From positions 40,800 through 104,799 of the forward strand of contig DATAOV010000001.1 of the NCBI GenBank assembly GCA_036265535.1: a stretch of DNA of 64,000 nt, in the 5' to 3' direction. Within the stretch, counting starts at the first letter, position 1. Every line of letters starts with the position of its first letter. Under the pieces are notes generated by a model, which was not told the origin of the DNA, searched no databases, and worked only from the letters and a program-made list of their open reading frames with translations. This DNA is from AC-32 sp036265535 (GTDB taxonomy: Bacteria; Actinomycetota; Thermoleophilia; Gaiellales; Gaiellaceae). Of this stretch, positions 1 to 7,140 are shown one piece after another. The translations under genes and the position numbers were made by a program.

Positions 1-453
1 TACTTCGGACGGGACGACGTGGACGCCGTGATCGCCTTCCAGAAGCTGCACGGCCTGCCCCGCACGGGCGCAGTCGACATGCGCTTCTGGGCGGAGCTGC
101 AGCGTGCGCGGGATCCACGGCCTCGCTATCCGGGCGACCACGTCGAGGTGAACAAGGAGCGGCAGGTGCTGTTCATGGTCCGCAATGGGAAGGTGGCGCT
201 GATCGTCCCCGTCTCGACCGGCGCCACCGGCAACACGCCGCTCGGCCACTGGCGCGTGTACAGCAGGGTGCCGGGCTTCAACGCCCTCGCGATGTACTAC
301 TCGTCCTTCTTCGTCGGCGGCTTCGCGATCCACGGGTACCACACCGTCCCGCCGTATCCTGCAAGCCACGGCTGCGTGCGGATACCGCTTTGGGTCGCCC
401 ACCGCGTGTACACACTGATCGACTACGGCACCCCGATCTACATCTACTGGTAG
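1..453 (+). CDS. L,D-transpeptidase (YkuD) with peptidoglycan-binding repeat, 5' truncated
   Basis: The frame is open from base 1, so the start lies outside the window. The first visible residues (about 1-35) match the end of a peptidoglycan-binding repeat (FQKLHGLPRTG). The rest is a YkuD catalytic domain with the signature SHGCVRIP, whose Cys and His are the catalytic pair, preceded by a conserved GFAIHGY segment. The family cross-links peptidoglycan by 3-3 bonds outside the membrane, or anchors proteins. A GTG at 19 is in frame but would cut the binding repeat in two, so I do not take it as the start. A signal peptide would be upstream and cannot be seen. Confidence 0.85.
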   Translation, partial: YFGRDDVDAVIAFQKLHGLPRTGAVDMRFWAELQRARDPRPRYPGDHVEVNKERQVLFMVRNGKVALIVPVSTGATGNTPLGHWRVYSRVPGFNALAMYYSSFFVGGFAIHGYHTVPPYPASHGCVRIPLWVAHRVYTLIDYGTPIYIYW

Positions 454-457
454 CGCC

Positions 458-910
458 ATCCTTGTCGCGGCGCTCGCCCTGGCTGCGGCCGGCTGGCTGC
501 TCTACACCCAGGCCTGGACCGGCAAGGCGGCGCCGGTCCCCTACACCGACATCACCTCCCAGCTGGGACGAGTCGAGTTCACCCGCAGGGTCACGGCGGT
601 CTACCACTCGCGGGCGCCGTTCCTGCGGCTCCTCGAGGCAACGATGCCCGGGCGCACGCCAAGGATCCCGCCGCACGACTGGAACAGAGACCAAGTGGTC
701 GTGATCGCGCTCGGCCCGCGCTCCTCGACCGGCTACTCGCTACGGATCCTACGAGTCGTCGAGCGCCGGCGCGGCATCTACGTCTACGTGCGCGAAGAGA
801 CGCCTGCGCTCGGCGATCCGGTCCAGGCCCGGGTCACGTATCCGTACCGCGTGTTGAACATGCACGGCAGCGCGAAGCCCGTTTACGTCAAGCTGGAAGG
901 CAGACCGTGA
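458..910 (+). CDS. PrcB C-terminal-domain-like membrane-anchored protein, start uncertain
   Basis: The C-terminal half (from about base 690) resembles the PrcB_C domain: a GPRSSTGYS segment, then alternating strands and a TYPYRV motif. The only ATG is at 644. However, the frame stays open back to 419 and encodes a convincing hydrophobic helix (AILVAALALAAAGWLLYTQ) followed by a polar stretch, as in a signal anchor. I therefore extend it to an ATC at 458, four bases after the preceding TAG; CTG at 479 is another option. It overlaps the chorismate mutase start. PrcB-type domains are found with secreted proteases and cell-surface proteins. The function here is unknown. Confidence 0.55.
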   Translation: MLVAALALAAAGWLLYTQAWTGKAAPVPYTDITSQLGRVEFTRRVTAVYHSRAPFLRLLEATMPGRTPRIPPHDWNRDQVVVIALGPRSSTGYSLRILRVVERRRGIYVYVREETPALGDPVQARVTYPYRVLNMHGSAKPVYVKLEGRP

Positions 911-1194
911 TGAGCGAACCCGATCCGCTGATCCGCCAGCTGCGAGAGCAGATCTCCGACAACGACCGCGCGATCGTCGAGGCGATCAACACGCGTCTGA
1001 AGCTCGTGGCGCGGCTGAAGGGCTACAAGGAGTCGCGCGGCATGTCGTTCGTCGACCCGGAGCGCGAGGAATGGATGCTGCAGTACCTGGCGCGCGCGAA
1101 TCGCGGGCCGCTATCCGCAGACGGGTTGAACGAGCTGTTCGAAGAGATCCTCGGCCTGACGAAGCGCGAGGTCGAGCGCGGAGAGTCCCGCTAG
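907..1194 (+). CDS. chorismate mutase, AroQ type
   Basis: A 95-residue all-helical AroQ-fold protein. It converts chorismate to prephenate for Phe/Tyr synthesis in the cytoplasm. Visible hallmarks are the first-helix LREQISDNDRAIVEAINTR pattern, the LKLVARLKGYK segment with the active-site Arg/Lys, and a late helix ending in the GLTKREVE region. The length is normal for a free-standing AroQ domain. GTG at 907 overlaps the previous TGA (GTGA), and an ATG at 910 is the alternative start. Its TAG is shared, base for base, with the stop of the convergent BFN gene (CTAG at 1191-1194). Confidence 0.85.
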   Translation: MMSEPDPLIRQLREQISDNDRAIVEAINTRLKLVARLKGYKESRGMSFVDPEREEWMLQYLARANRGPLSADGLNELFEEILGLTKREVERGESR

Positions 1195-1691
1195 TCGTCT
1201 TCCTCCGAGGCCTCGGCGAACTCGTCCGGGGTGACGCTCTCGAGGAACTGCTTGAACTCGGAGACGATCTCCTCCTCGTTGACGTCTTCGCCCTCGAACT
1301 CGATCGCGGACTCCTCGATCACCTCCTCGGCGGCGAAGATCGGCGCCTCGGCGCGAACGGCCAGCGCAATGGCGTCCGAGGGGCGCGAGTCGATCTCGAT
1401 CTCCGAGCCGTTCTGCTGGACGGTGATGCTCGCGTAGAAGGTGTTCTCCTTCAGCTCGGTCACCGTGATACGGACGACCTGCGCGTCGAGCTGGCTGAGC
1501 ATCTCCGTGACCAAATCGTGCGTCATCGGCCTCGGCGTGCTCGCTCCCTGGAGCTTCATCAGGATCGCTGCGGCCTCCGGGTGTCCGATCCAAATCGGGA
1601 GGAACTTGTTCCCGTCGGCAGTCTTGAGAAGCACGATCGGCTGCTTGCCGACGAGGTCGAAACTCACGCCGTAGATGACCATCTCGTGCAT
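1191..1691 (-). CDS. BFN-domain (DUF151) bifunctional nuclease family protein
   Basis: The 166-residue protein begins MHEMVIYGVSFD and carries the DUF151 core: PIVLLKTADGNKFLPIWIG, then MTHDLVTEML, then the SRPSDAIALAVR motif. Characterised members have DNase and RNase activity; many actinobacterial ones are untested. The C-terminal tail is very acidic (repeated Glu/Asp). An in-frame extension up to 1823 exists, but it reads as Arg-rich noise and lies over the next gene, so the ATG at 1691 is preferred. The stop lies within the shared CTAG at 1191-1194. Confidence 0.85.
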   Translation of the reverse strand: MHEMVIYGVSFDLVGKQPIVLLKTADGNKFLPIWIGHPEAAAILMKLQGASTPRPMTHDLVTEMLSQLDAQVVRITVTELKENTFYASITVQQNGSEIEIDSRPSDAIALAVRAEAPIFAAEEVIEESAIEFEGEDVNEEEIVSEFKQFLESVTPDEFAEASEEDD

Positions 1692-1734
1692 CAGGCGTCG
1701 TCCCCGACTTCGATCATAACCAGAGGGTACCGGG

Positions 1735-1920
1735 TCAAACTCCACCCGGCTCCGACCGTCCGCTCGGCGGTCCCGGCTCGATTTCGTCGACCGGCGCGGT
1801 GCGCTCTTTCCCGGTCGCGGCATCCTCGAGAAAGGCCTGCCGGTTGGACACGCTCATGGGGTCGAGGCCACGCAAGTAGTAGTACCGACCCAGGTAGAGG
1901 ACGAGGTCGCCGATCTTCAT
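1735..1920 (-). CDS. small conserved-looking hypothetical protein
   Basis: A 61-residue ORF starting MKIGDLVLYLGRYYYLRG. The opening resembles a small SH3-like or beta-barrel entry (KIGDLV, then a run of aromatic residues), and the tail is Pro/Gly/Glu-rich. A longer start at 1962 would add 14 unconvincing residues. It lies 43 bases upstream of the BFN gene on the same strand and may be co-transcribed with it. I do not recognise a family and assign no function. Confidence 0.5.
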   Translation of the reverse strand: MKIGDLVLYLGRYYYLRGLDPMSVSNRQAFLEDAATGKERTAPVDEIEPGPPSGRSEPGGV

Positions 1921-2001
1921 AGCCGCAGTTCTCGACACGGTCATCGGCACCGTTCGGAGCACCTACATCCCTTGAGCGAGGGCGGCTACACTGCTCGACC
2001 C

Positions 2002-2075
2002 GGGCGATTAGCTCAGTTGGTTAGAGCGCCGCTCTGATAAGGCGGAGGTCCGTGGTTCGAATCCACGATCGCCCA
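2002..2075 (+). tRNA. tRNA-Ile(GAT)
   Basis: A full cloverleaf can be drawn. The acceptor stem is GGGCGAT/ATCGCCC with discriminator A at 2075. The D stem is GCTC/GAGC, and the anticodon stem CCGCT/GGCGG closes the loop CTGATAA with anticodon GAT at 2036-2038. The T arm is CGTGG-TTCGAAT-CCACG. The 3' CCA is not encoded (ACCT follows). It stands alone, away from any rRNA operon. Confidence 0.97.
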
Positions 2076-2109
2076 CCTCGCGTCTTCCGCGGCCCGAAAC
2101 GGCGGGCCG

Positions 2110-2358
2110 CTAGTGGAGGATCTCGGTGCGGTCGAGGTAGTCCTCAACCGTCAGCAGGAAACTCGGGTCCTCCGCGATCTCGGCCAGAGTGCCCTTCGTC
2201 ATCTCGTCGAGCTCCGCGTCCTGGGCCAGCTCGAACAGAAACGGGCCGAGCTTGCCAGCCTGCGACAGGGCCGACATGCGCAGGACGAGGTCGCGCGTGA
2301 GCTCGTCCTGCTTGATCGCCTCGAGCGACTCGAGATTCTCGTGCCAGGTGCGCAACAT
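2110..2358 (-). CDS. hypothetical protein, 82 aa
   Basis: A helical, charged protein (MLRTWHENLESLEAIKQDEL at the N terminus) with no membrane segment, Cys pair or recognisable motif. It begins 39 bases downstream of the parB stop on the same strand, so it could be the last gene of the par operon. Its codon composition matches its neighbours, and its frame is the only sensible one here. Function unknown. Confidence 0.55.
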   Translation of the reverse strand: MLRTWHENLESLEAIKQDELTRDLVLRMSALSQAGKLGPFLFELAQDAELDEMTKGTLAEIAEDPSFLLTVEDYLDRTEILH

Positions 2359-2397
2359 GACACTGAGTCAACGCCCGCCCCGCGCACGCGGATACGG

Positions 2398-3246
2398 CTA
2401 GACCAGGCGTTCGAGTGCTTCGGCCAGCTCGGCCAGCTCGGTCTCGTCGGTGAAGGCGAGCTCGAGGCGGCCGGAGACGACGCGAGCCGGGAACCCGGTT
2501 GCGCGTTCCGCCGCCTTCCTGGCCCGCTCGGCGAGCGCCGGGTCGACCTTGGGCGTCTTGCGAGGCTTCGTCTTCGCGCCGGCCCAGCGCGCAGCGCGCT
2601 CGGCGGCCCGAACGGACATCCCGCGACGCAGGATCTGACGCGCGAGGCGACGGCGGCCGTCCTGGTCGGGAACCGCCAGCACCGCGCGCGCGTGACCCTC
2701 GGTCAGCTCGCCCCGCTCGACGAGCGCGAGAACGTCGTCCGGAAGCTCGAGCAGCCGCAGCCGGTTCGAGACCGTCGGCTTCGCCTTGCCCATCCGTTCG
2801 GCCAGCTCGCCGAGCGAGAGCTCGAACTCGTCCAGCAGGAGCGCGTAGGCCCGGGCTTCCTCGACCGCCGACAGCTGCTCCCGCGCCACGTTCTCGACCA
2901 GACCGAGCAGAAGCGTGTCGCGGTCGTCGGCCTCGCGCACGAGCGCGGGAACCGTAGGCAGGCCGGCCTCGCGGGCTGCGCGCCAGCGCCGCTCGCCGGC
3001 GATCAGCTCGAAACCCCCGGCCTTGCGCGGGCGAACCACGACCGGCTGGACGAGCCCCTGAGCGCGGATCGAATCGGCGAGTGCGCTCGTCGCCTCGTGA
3101 TCGAACCGCTTCCGCGGCTGGCGAGGATTCGGATGAATCGTCTCCACCGGAAGATGGGCGAGCTCAGGCTGGCCGGGGCCGCCGACGAGCAACTCGAGTC
3201 CGCGGCCCAGTCCGCGGCGCCTCTCGGGTTCAGGAACGGCCGACAA
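2398..3246 (-). CDS. parB: chromosome-partitioning protein ParB
   Basis: This 282-residue protein has the full ParB layout. There is a short N-terminal ParA-interacting region with RRGLGRGL, then the CTP-binding/nuclease-like domain with the GERRWRAAREAG box and the ENVAREQLSAVEEA segment. A helix-turn-helix follows (LGELAERMGKAKPTVSNRLRL), and a C-terminal dimerisation tail ends it. ParB loads at parS and spreads to organise origin segregation. The gene overlaps parA by 17 bases, typical of a coupled pair. I could not find a clear parS palindrome by eye. Confidence 0.95.
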   Translation of the reverse strand: MSAVPEPERRRGLGRGLELLVGGPGQPELAHLPVETIHPNPRQPRKRFDHEATSALADSIRAQGLVQPVVVRPRKAGGFELIAGERRWRAAREAGLPTVPALVREADDRDTLLLGLVENVAREQLSAVEEARAYALLLDEFELSLGELAERMGKAKPTVSNRLRLLELPDDVLALVERGELTEGHARAVLAVPDQDGRRRLARQILRRGMSVRAAERAARWAGAKTKPRKTPKVDPALAERARKAAERATGFPARVVSGRLELAFTDETELAELAEALERLV

Positions 3247-3985
3247 GCTCCATCGCCACCTTCCAGTACGCGTCGGCGCCGGCCGACTCGCGATCGTAGG
3301 CGGTCACGGGCAGGCCGTGGCTCGGCGCCTCTGCCACGCGCACCGAGCGCGGCACCGACGTCTTGAAGACGAGCTCGCCAAAGTGCCGGCGCACCTCCGC
3401 GGACACGTCTGACGCCAGGCGCGTCCGGCGGTCGACCATGGTCAGGATCACCCCGCCGAGGCTCAGCCTCGGGTTCAGCCGTGCGCGGACGAGCTCGACC
3501 GAGCCGACCAGCTGGGCGAGCCCCTCGAGCGCGAAGTACTCCGCCTGCACCGGGACGAGCACGCGGTCGGCAGCCGCGAGCGCGTTGACGGTCAGCGGGC
3601 CAAGCGAGGGCGGGCTGTCGACGAAGACGAAGGCGTAGCCGTCGCCTGCCCCGGCCAAAGCATCGGCGAGATAGCGCTCGCCGTCGGCGCGCCGCGCCAG
3701 CTCGACTGCGGCACCGGCGAGCTCGGGACGCGAGGGCACGAGGTCGAGGCGCGCGAAGCGCGTCGGCCTGGCGAGCTTCGGCAGCGGGATGCCGTCGAGC
3801 AGGTCGAGCGAGGAGGTGCCGTTCGCGCGCTCGCCGAGCCCAGAGGTTGCGTTCGCCTGCGGGTCGAGATCCACGACGAGCGTCTTCTCGCCGGCCTCCG
3901 CGAGGCACGCGGCGAGGTTAATCGCGGTCGTGGTCTTGCCGACGCCGCCCTTTTGGTTCGCAAGCGCATAGACCCTGCCGGGCAC
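3230..3985 (-). CDS. parA: chromosome-partitioning ATPase ParA (Soj)
   Basis: A Walker-type ATPase with the deviant P-loop KGGVGKTT at residues 12-19, a switch I region (DLDPQANATSG), and Walker B DSPPSLG. At 251 residues it is the size of Soj-type ParA without an N-terminal HTH. It binds DNA non-specifically as an ATP dimer and, with ParB, moves origins apart. The start is GTG at 3985, 13 bases after rsmG; no upstream in-frame alternative preserves the family N terminus better. It is part of the leftward operon that begins with rpmH. Confidence 0.95.
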   Translation of the reverse strand: MPGRVYALANQKGGVGKTTTAINLAACLAEAGEKTLVVDLDPQANATSGLGERANGTSSLDLLDGIPLPKLARPTRFARLDLVPSRPELAGAAVELARRADGERYLADALAGAGDGYAFVFVDSPPSLGPLTVNALAAADRVLVPVQAEYFALEGLAQLVGSVELVRARLNPRLSLGGVILTMVDRRTRLASDVSAEVRRHFGELVFKTSVPRSVRVAEAPSHGLPVTAYDRESAGADAYWKVAMELVGRS

Positions 3986-3998
3986 ACGTCCACGCTAG

Positions 3999-4589
3999 CT
4001 AGGCGAGCGGACGTTTTCGGGCCGTCCCCGTGCGACGAGGAAAGCCCACGGGAGTCGCTCCGAGCTTGTGCAGGACGAGCATCCCGGGAGGCGACTCCAC
4101 GAGCTCCGCTGCAAGCCGCTCGGCCACCGCCGTAACGCGTTCGACTTCGGCGCTCGGCCCCACGAAGAGCACGGCAGCGCCCCCGGGAGCGACGAGCGGC
4201 AGACACCACTCGGCCGCGACCGGCGGGAGCGCGAGCGCCTTCGCCACCGCAACTCCGTACACATCGACCGGTTGCTCCTCGGCGCGCCCGCAGATGACGA
4301 GCAGATTCGGGAACTCGGCAGTCCAGCGCTCGAGGAAGTCGCACTTGCGCCGCTGCGACTCGAGCAAGGTGACCTTGCGAAACGGAAGCGCCGCAGCGAG
4401 CGGGATCCCGGGCGCACCGCCGCCGGAGCCCACGTCCACGATCGGTCCCTCGAAGCGCTCAACAACTCCCAGCGCGGTCAGGCTCTCCTCGACGTGCAGC
4501 CGCCGGGCCTCGGCGAGATCGCGCACAGCGGTCAGGCCGGGAGTTGCGACGAGGGACTCGAGCCAGCGCTCGATGCGTGGATCCGTCAA
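3999..4589 (-). CDS. rsmG: 16S rRNA (guanine527-N7)-methyltransferase RsmG
   Basis: A 196-residue SAM-dependent methyltransferase. The SAM-binding motif DVGSGGGAPG lies at residues 52-61, followed by VTLLESQRRKCDFLE (motif II) and the GRAEE segment characteristic of RsmG/GidB. It methylates N7 of G527 in the 530 loop of 16S rRNA; loss of this activity gives low-level streptomycin resistance in other bacteria. The ATG at 4589 overlaps the jag stop in an ATGA arrangement. The position between jag and parA is the classic actinobacterial order. Confidence 0.94.
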   Translation of the reverse strand: MTDPRIERWLESLVATPGLTAVRDLAEARRLHVEESLTALGVVERFEGPIVDVGSGGGAPGIPLAAALPFRKVTLLESQRRKCDFLERWTAEFPNLLVICGRAEEQPVDVYGVAVAKALALPPVAAEWCLPLVAPGGAAVLFVGPSAEVERVTAVAERLAAELVESPPGMLVLHKLGATPVGFPRRTGTARKRPLA

Positions 4590-5272
4590 GCGGGATCGAT
4601 CACGACGAAGCGATTGGGCTCGGTGCCCTCGCTCCGCGTCGTCACGCCCGGATGATCCTGCAGACAGACGTGGACGACCTTGCGCTCGACGGCTGTCATC
4701 GGGTCGAGCTCCACCGGCTGACCCGAGGAAACCGCCTGCTCGGCGCTACGAGTCGCGAGCGCGTCGAGGCTCGACTGCCTCCGGGCCCTGTAACCGGCCG
4801 CGTCCACGATCACCGGCTTGCGCTCGTCGCCGCGGTTGCGCCAGACGATCGCATTCGCCAGGTATTGGATCGCGTCGATGGTCTGGCCGTGCTTCCCGAT
4901 CGCGAGACCGAGCTCTGCGCCGACGAAGGTCGCCGTCAGCGTCCCCTCGTCCTCCTCGAGCTCGATCCGCGCCCGCACCCGAATAGCGCCGAGAATTCGC
5001 TCGAGGACCTCCCGCACCTCGGCCGCCTCGGCACTCTCGCCGTCCGTGGCCCGCTCGGGGGGCGCAGGCGCAGCGACGGCCTCCACGCTTGCGATCACGC
5101 GCGCCGGCGCGTACCCGACCCCGAGAAGCCCGCGCTCACCCTCGGACACGACCTGAAAGCGAACCGCCGCCTTGTCGATCCCGGGCTGCAGCTTCTCGAG
5201 CTCCCGCAGCGCCGACCACTTGGCCTCCCCGACGGTCTCACCGGTGGCCTCGACCTGCAGTGCCTCGCTCAT
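4586..5272 (-). CDS. jag: Jag/KhpB RNA-binding protein (SpoIIIJ-associated)
   Basis: A 228-residue protein with the three Jag parts in order. An N-terminal Jag_N-like beta domain (VEATGETVGEAKWSAL) comes first. A KH domain at about 95-150 has an LAIGKHGQTIDAIQYL loop in place of canonical GxxG spacing. A C-terminal R3H domain has MTAVERKVVHVCLQDHPGV. The frame is open far upstream inside yidC, but homology begins at the ATG at 5272, which overlaps the yidC stop. Family members bind RNA and are tied to cell-wall synthesis and YidC; the exact role here is inferred. Confidence 0.92.
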   Translation of the reverse strand: MSEALQVEATGETVGEAKWSALRELEKLQPGIDKAAVRFQVVSEGERGLLGVGYAPARVIASVEAVAAPAPPERATDGESAEAAEVREVLERILGAIRVRARIELEEDEGTLTATFVGAELGLAIGKHGQTIDAIQYLANAIVWRNRGDERKPVIVDAAGYRARRQSSLDALATRSAEQAVSSGQPVELDPMTAVERKVVHVCLQDHPGVTTRSEGTEPNRFVVIDPA

Positions 5273-6093
5273 CGCCTCGCCTTCTTCTTCTTGCGTTTCA
5301 CCCTGCGTGGTTGCGCGGGCGCCGCGGCGGAGGCCGGCGCCGGCTCGGCAGGCGGAGGCGGAGGCTCCGGCTCGCTCTCCTTCGCCGGCGTGCGCGACGA
5401 GCGCCGCTCGGGTGCCTGGGGCTTCGGCATCAGCCGGCGCGTGATCAGTCCCTGACCGACCGTCCAGAGGTTCGTGGTCACCCAGTAGATGACGAGACCG
5501 ACCGGGAAGTTGAGCAGGAACGTGACGAAGACGATCGGCAGGACCATGAGCATGATCCGCTGCGTTTTGTCCATCGTGCTCGACATCAGCATCGTCGAGA
5601 CGAGCTGGCTCGCCACGTAGACCGCGAGCAGCAGGTAACCCGACCAGTGCGCGTTTGCGTGCGCCGTGATGTCCGGGACGAAGTTGTGGCCGAGCCACGA
5701 AAGATCGCCGCCCGGTGGATGCTTCGAAAACTCGCGCAGAACGAAGTAGAGCGCGATGAAGACCGGGAACTGGGCCAGGAGCGGCAGGCACGAGGCGGCC
5801 GGGTTGATCTGGTTCTCCCGGTAGAACTTCATCAGCTCTTCCTGCTGCCGCTTCTTGTCGTTCTTGTACTTCTTCTGAATCTCTTTCATTTCGGGCGCGT
5901 GGCGCTGCAGGTTCTGCATCGAGTGGATCTGCCGAACGGTCAGCGGCACGAGCAGCAAGCGCACCGTCACCGTCAGCGCGACGATCGACCACGCCCACGT
6001 CAGCCCGACCGACCCGTGGAACCAGTTGAGGACGTGACGGAGAATGTCCTCGATCGGGGTCAGCGGCGAGAGCAGGATCAGGTGGAGGATCAT
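5269..6093 (-). CDS. yidC: membrane protein insertase YidC
   Basis: 274 residues of the short, Gram-positive (Oxa1-like) type without a large periplasmic domain. The first hydrophobic segment lies near residue 30, followed by a charged coiled cytoplasmic hairpin (EIQKKYKNDKKRQQEEL). Then come the conserved NPAASCLPLLAQFPVF segment and further helices up to about residue 220. The tail is Pro-rich and ends in a very basic RRVKRKKKKARR stretch, which is known to help ribosome binding in related proteins. It inserts membrane proteins alone or with SecYEG. ATG at 6093 overlaps yidD. Confidence 0.95.
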   Translation of the reverse strand: MILHLILLSPLTPIEDILRHVLNWFHGSVGLTWAWSIVALTVTVRLLLVPLTVRQIHSMQNLQRHAPEMKEIQKKYKNDKKRQQEELMKFYRENQINPAASCLPLLAQFPVFIALYFVLREFSKHPPGGDLSWLGHNFVPDITAHANAHWSGYLLLAVYVASQLVSTMLMSSTMDKTQRIMLMVLPIVFVTFLLNFPVGLVIYWVTTNLWTVGQGLITRRLMPKPQAPERRSSRTPAKESEPEPPPPPAEPAPASAAAPAQPRRVKRKKKKARR

Positions 6094-6338
6094 CGGAACA
6101 GCCTTTGGTCCCGGGCGTAGTCGACGCCGCCGTGACTCCAGGGGTTACAGCGCAGAAGACGCCAGCCGGTGAGGATCGAACCGCGCACGAGGCCGTAGTG
6201 GCGCAGCGCGTCGAGCGCGTACTGGGAACAGCTCGGGTGGTACTTGCACGAGCCGCCCCAGAGCACGCCGAAGGTCCAGCGATACACGTGAACGAGCGCC
6301 ATCCCCACGTACGTCGGAGCCCGGAGCGCGTACCTCAC
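6090..6338 (-). CDS. yidD: YidD membrane protein insertion efficiency factor
   Basis: A small protein with the family's invariant CKYHPSCSQYALDAL block and the later RLLRCNPWSHGGVD block, followed by an amphipathic C terminus. It is thought to assist YidC at the inner membrane. The preferred start is GTG at 6338 (GTGAGG), whose TGA is the rnpA stop; this gives 82 residues. An upstream in-frame ATG at 6383 lies inside rnpA and adds only Arg/Gly-rich sequence. Confidence 0.92.
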   Translation of the reverse strand: MRYALRAPTYVGMALVHVYRWTFGVLWGGSCKYHPSCSQYALDALRHYGLVRGSILTGWRLLRCNPWSHGGVDYARDQRLFR

Positions 6339-6685
6339 GCGGCCGCCTTTCCGAGAATCTCCTCGACTCGTTCCCCGAGCCACTCGGAACCTCGTGCCTC
6401 CACCGCCTCCGCAAACCCGGGACGGACGACGAGCACGTAGTCCTGATCCTGAGGCAGCTCCGACAGGCGCGCGCGGAAGGCTTCCCGGAGCCGGCGCTTC
6501 ATTCGATTGCGGACGACCGCCGTGCCGACCGCCTTTGGCACCGCCAGACCGAGCCGGGCACCAGCGTCGGCCCCGTCTTCACGGGGGAACCAGTAGAGGA
6601 CGAGAAACCGCGTCGAGACGGAGCGCCCATGGCGATAGACCGCGTCGAAGTCGCGCGAGCGCGAGAGGCGATGGCGGCGTTGCAC
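6335..6685 (-). CDS. rnpA: ribonuclease P protein component
   Basis: 116 residues starting at GTG 6685 (VQRRHRLSRSRDFDAVY), which matches the family N terminus. The RNR motif VVRNRMKRRLREAF and basic central helix bind RNase P RNA to process tRNA 5' ends. The same frame is open upstream through rpmH to 6958, but that part is the rpmH shadow. The gap to the rpmH stop is 17 bases. RNase P RNA itself is not seen in this window. Confidence 0.93.
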   Translation of the reverse strand: MQRRHRLSRSRDFDAVYRHGRSVSTRFLVLYWFPREDGADAGARLGLAVPKAVGTAVVRNRMKRRLREAFRARLSELPQDQDYVLVVRPGFAEAVEARGSEWLGERVEEILGKAAA

Positions 6686-6702
6686 TCGCGCGTCCAGCGA
6701 GC

Positions 6703-6837
6703 TCAGGCCGACAGGCGCTTCCGGCCTCTGGAACGGCGCCGCTTGAGGATCGCGCGGCCGGCGCGCGTCGACATGCGGGCGCGGAAGCCGTGCCTCCGCT
6801 TCCGCCTGCGCACGTTGGGCTGATAGGTCCGTTTCAC
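6703..6837 (-). CDS. rpmH: 50S ribosomal protein L34
   Basis: Exactly 44 residues, beginning VKRTYQPNVRRRKRRHGFRA and ending RGRKRLSA, a near-invariant L34 sequence. The start is GTG at 6837. It is the first gene of the leftward rpmH-rnpA-yidD-yidC-jag-rsmG-parA-parB run. The frame also stays open upstream to 7056, but the conserved protein begins here. A promoter lies 50-77 bases upstream. Confidence 0.96.
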   Translation of the reverse strand: MKRTYQPNVRRRKRRHGFRARMSTRAGRAILKRRRSRGRKRLSA

Positions 6838-6886
6838 AAGCCGAAGAGGGTAGAAAAGACCGCCCGTCCGAGGGCGGCGTCCGGCC

Positions 6887-6914
6887 AGTATAGACGAGGG
6901 GCAGGGGGTCACAA
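6887..6914 (-). promoter_or_regulatory. predicted housekeeping promoter of the rpmH operon
   Basis: On the minus strand, TTGTGA (6914-6909) and TATACT (6892-6887) are separated by 16 bases, close to the sigma-A consensus. Transcription would start near 6880, leaving a leader of about 40 bases before the rpmH GTG. It is the best match in the rpmH-dnaA spacer on this strand. Not experimentally supported. Confidence 0.7.
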
Positions 6915-6980
6915 GCGCCCGCCGAAACGAGGCGCAAAAGCCGGTCGGAGCGATGCAAGCGTCGCCTTGGCCGACAAGAC

Positions 6981-7049
6981 CGTCCACACCTGTGGACGTC
7001 GGTGTGGAGGGCGAGGATTTACCTGCAAATGAGGCATTTTTTGTCCACT
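6981..7049. other. DnaA-box-like cluster in rpmH-dnaA spacer, candidate origin element
   Basis: Bases 6981-6998 form an inverted repeat with arms CGTCCACA and TGTGGACG around CC, that is, two opposed boxes each 7/9 matches to the actinobacterial box TTGTCCACA. At 7041-7049, TTGTCCACT matches 8/9. Between them lies the most AT-rich stretch of the spacer (7017-7042). The spacer as a whole (6838-7140) contains this cluster plus two divergent promoters and nothing else I can support. This could be oriC or DnaA autoregulation of dnaA. Confidence 0.5.
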
Positions 7050-7070
7050 CTGACAACCTCTGCGCCCCTA

Positions 7071-7099
7071 TTGTGAGGCTGCGCGGACGCTGCTATGCT
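7071..7099 (+). promoter_or_regulatory. predicted dnaA promoter
   Basis: TTGTGA (7071-7076), a 17-base spacer and TATGCT (7094-7099). A start near 7106 gives a leader of about 35 bases carrying AAGGAG at 7122-7127, 13 bases before the dnaA GTG. The -35 hexamer is identical to that of the divergent rpmH promoter. Confidence 0.65.
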
Positions 7100-7140
7100 C
7101 GGCGCTCGCGCGTTCCTCGACAAGGAGTACGGCCGGCGGC

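Noticed and set aside
2113..3366. A 417-codon open frame antisense to parB
   Set aside because: Arg/Leu-rich composition without a motif; mirrors the codon bias of parB on the other strand.
4544..5455. Long open frame antisense to rsmG and jag
   Set aside because: No conserved features; both sense genes are unambiguous.
4586..5998. A 470-residue Jag with an N-terminal extension
   Set aside because: The extra 240 residues lie in the antisense-phase shadow of yidC on the same strand and have no homology; the ATG at 5272 fits the ATGA overlap.
6335..6958. Long RnpA with a 90-residue N-terminal extension
   Set aside because: The extension is the shadow of rpmH; this kind of overlap is known in Thermus but nothing here shows conservation of the extra part.
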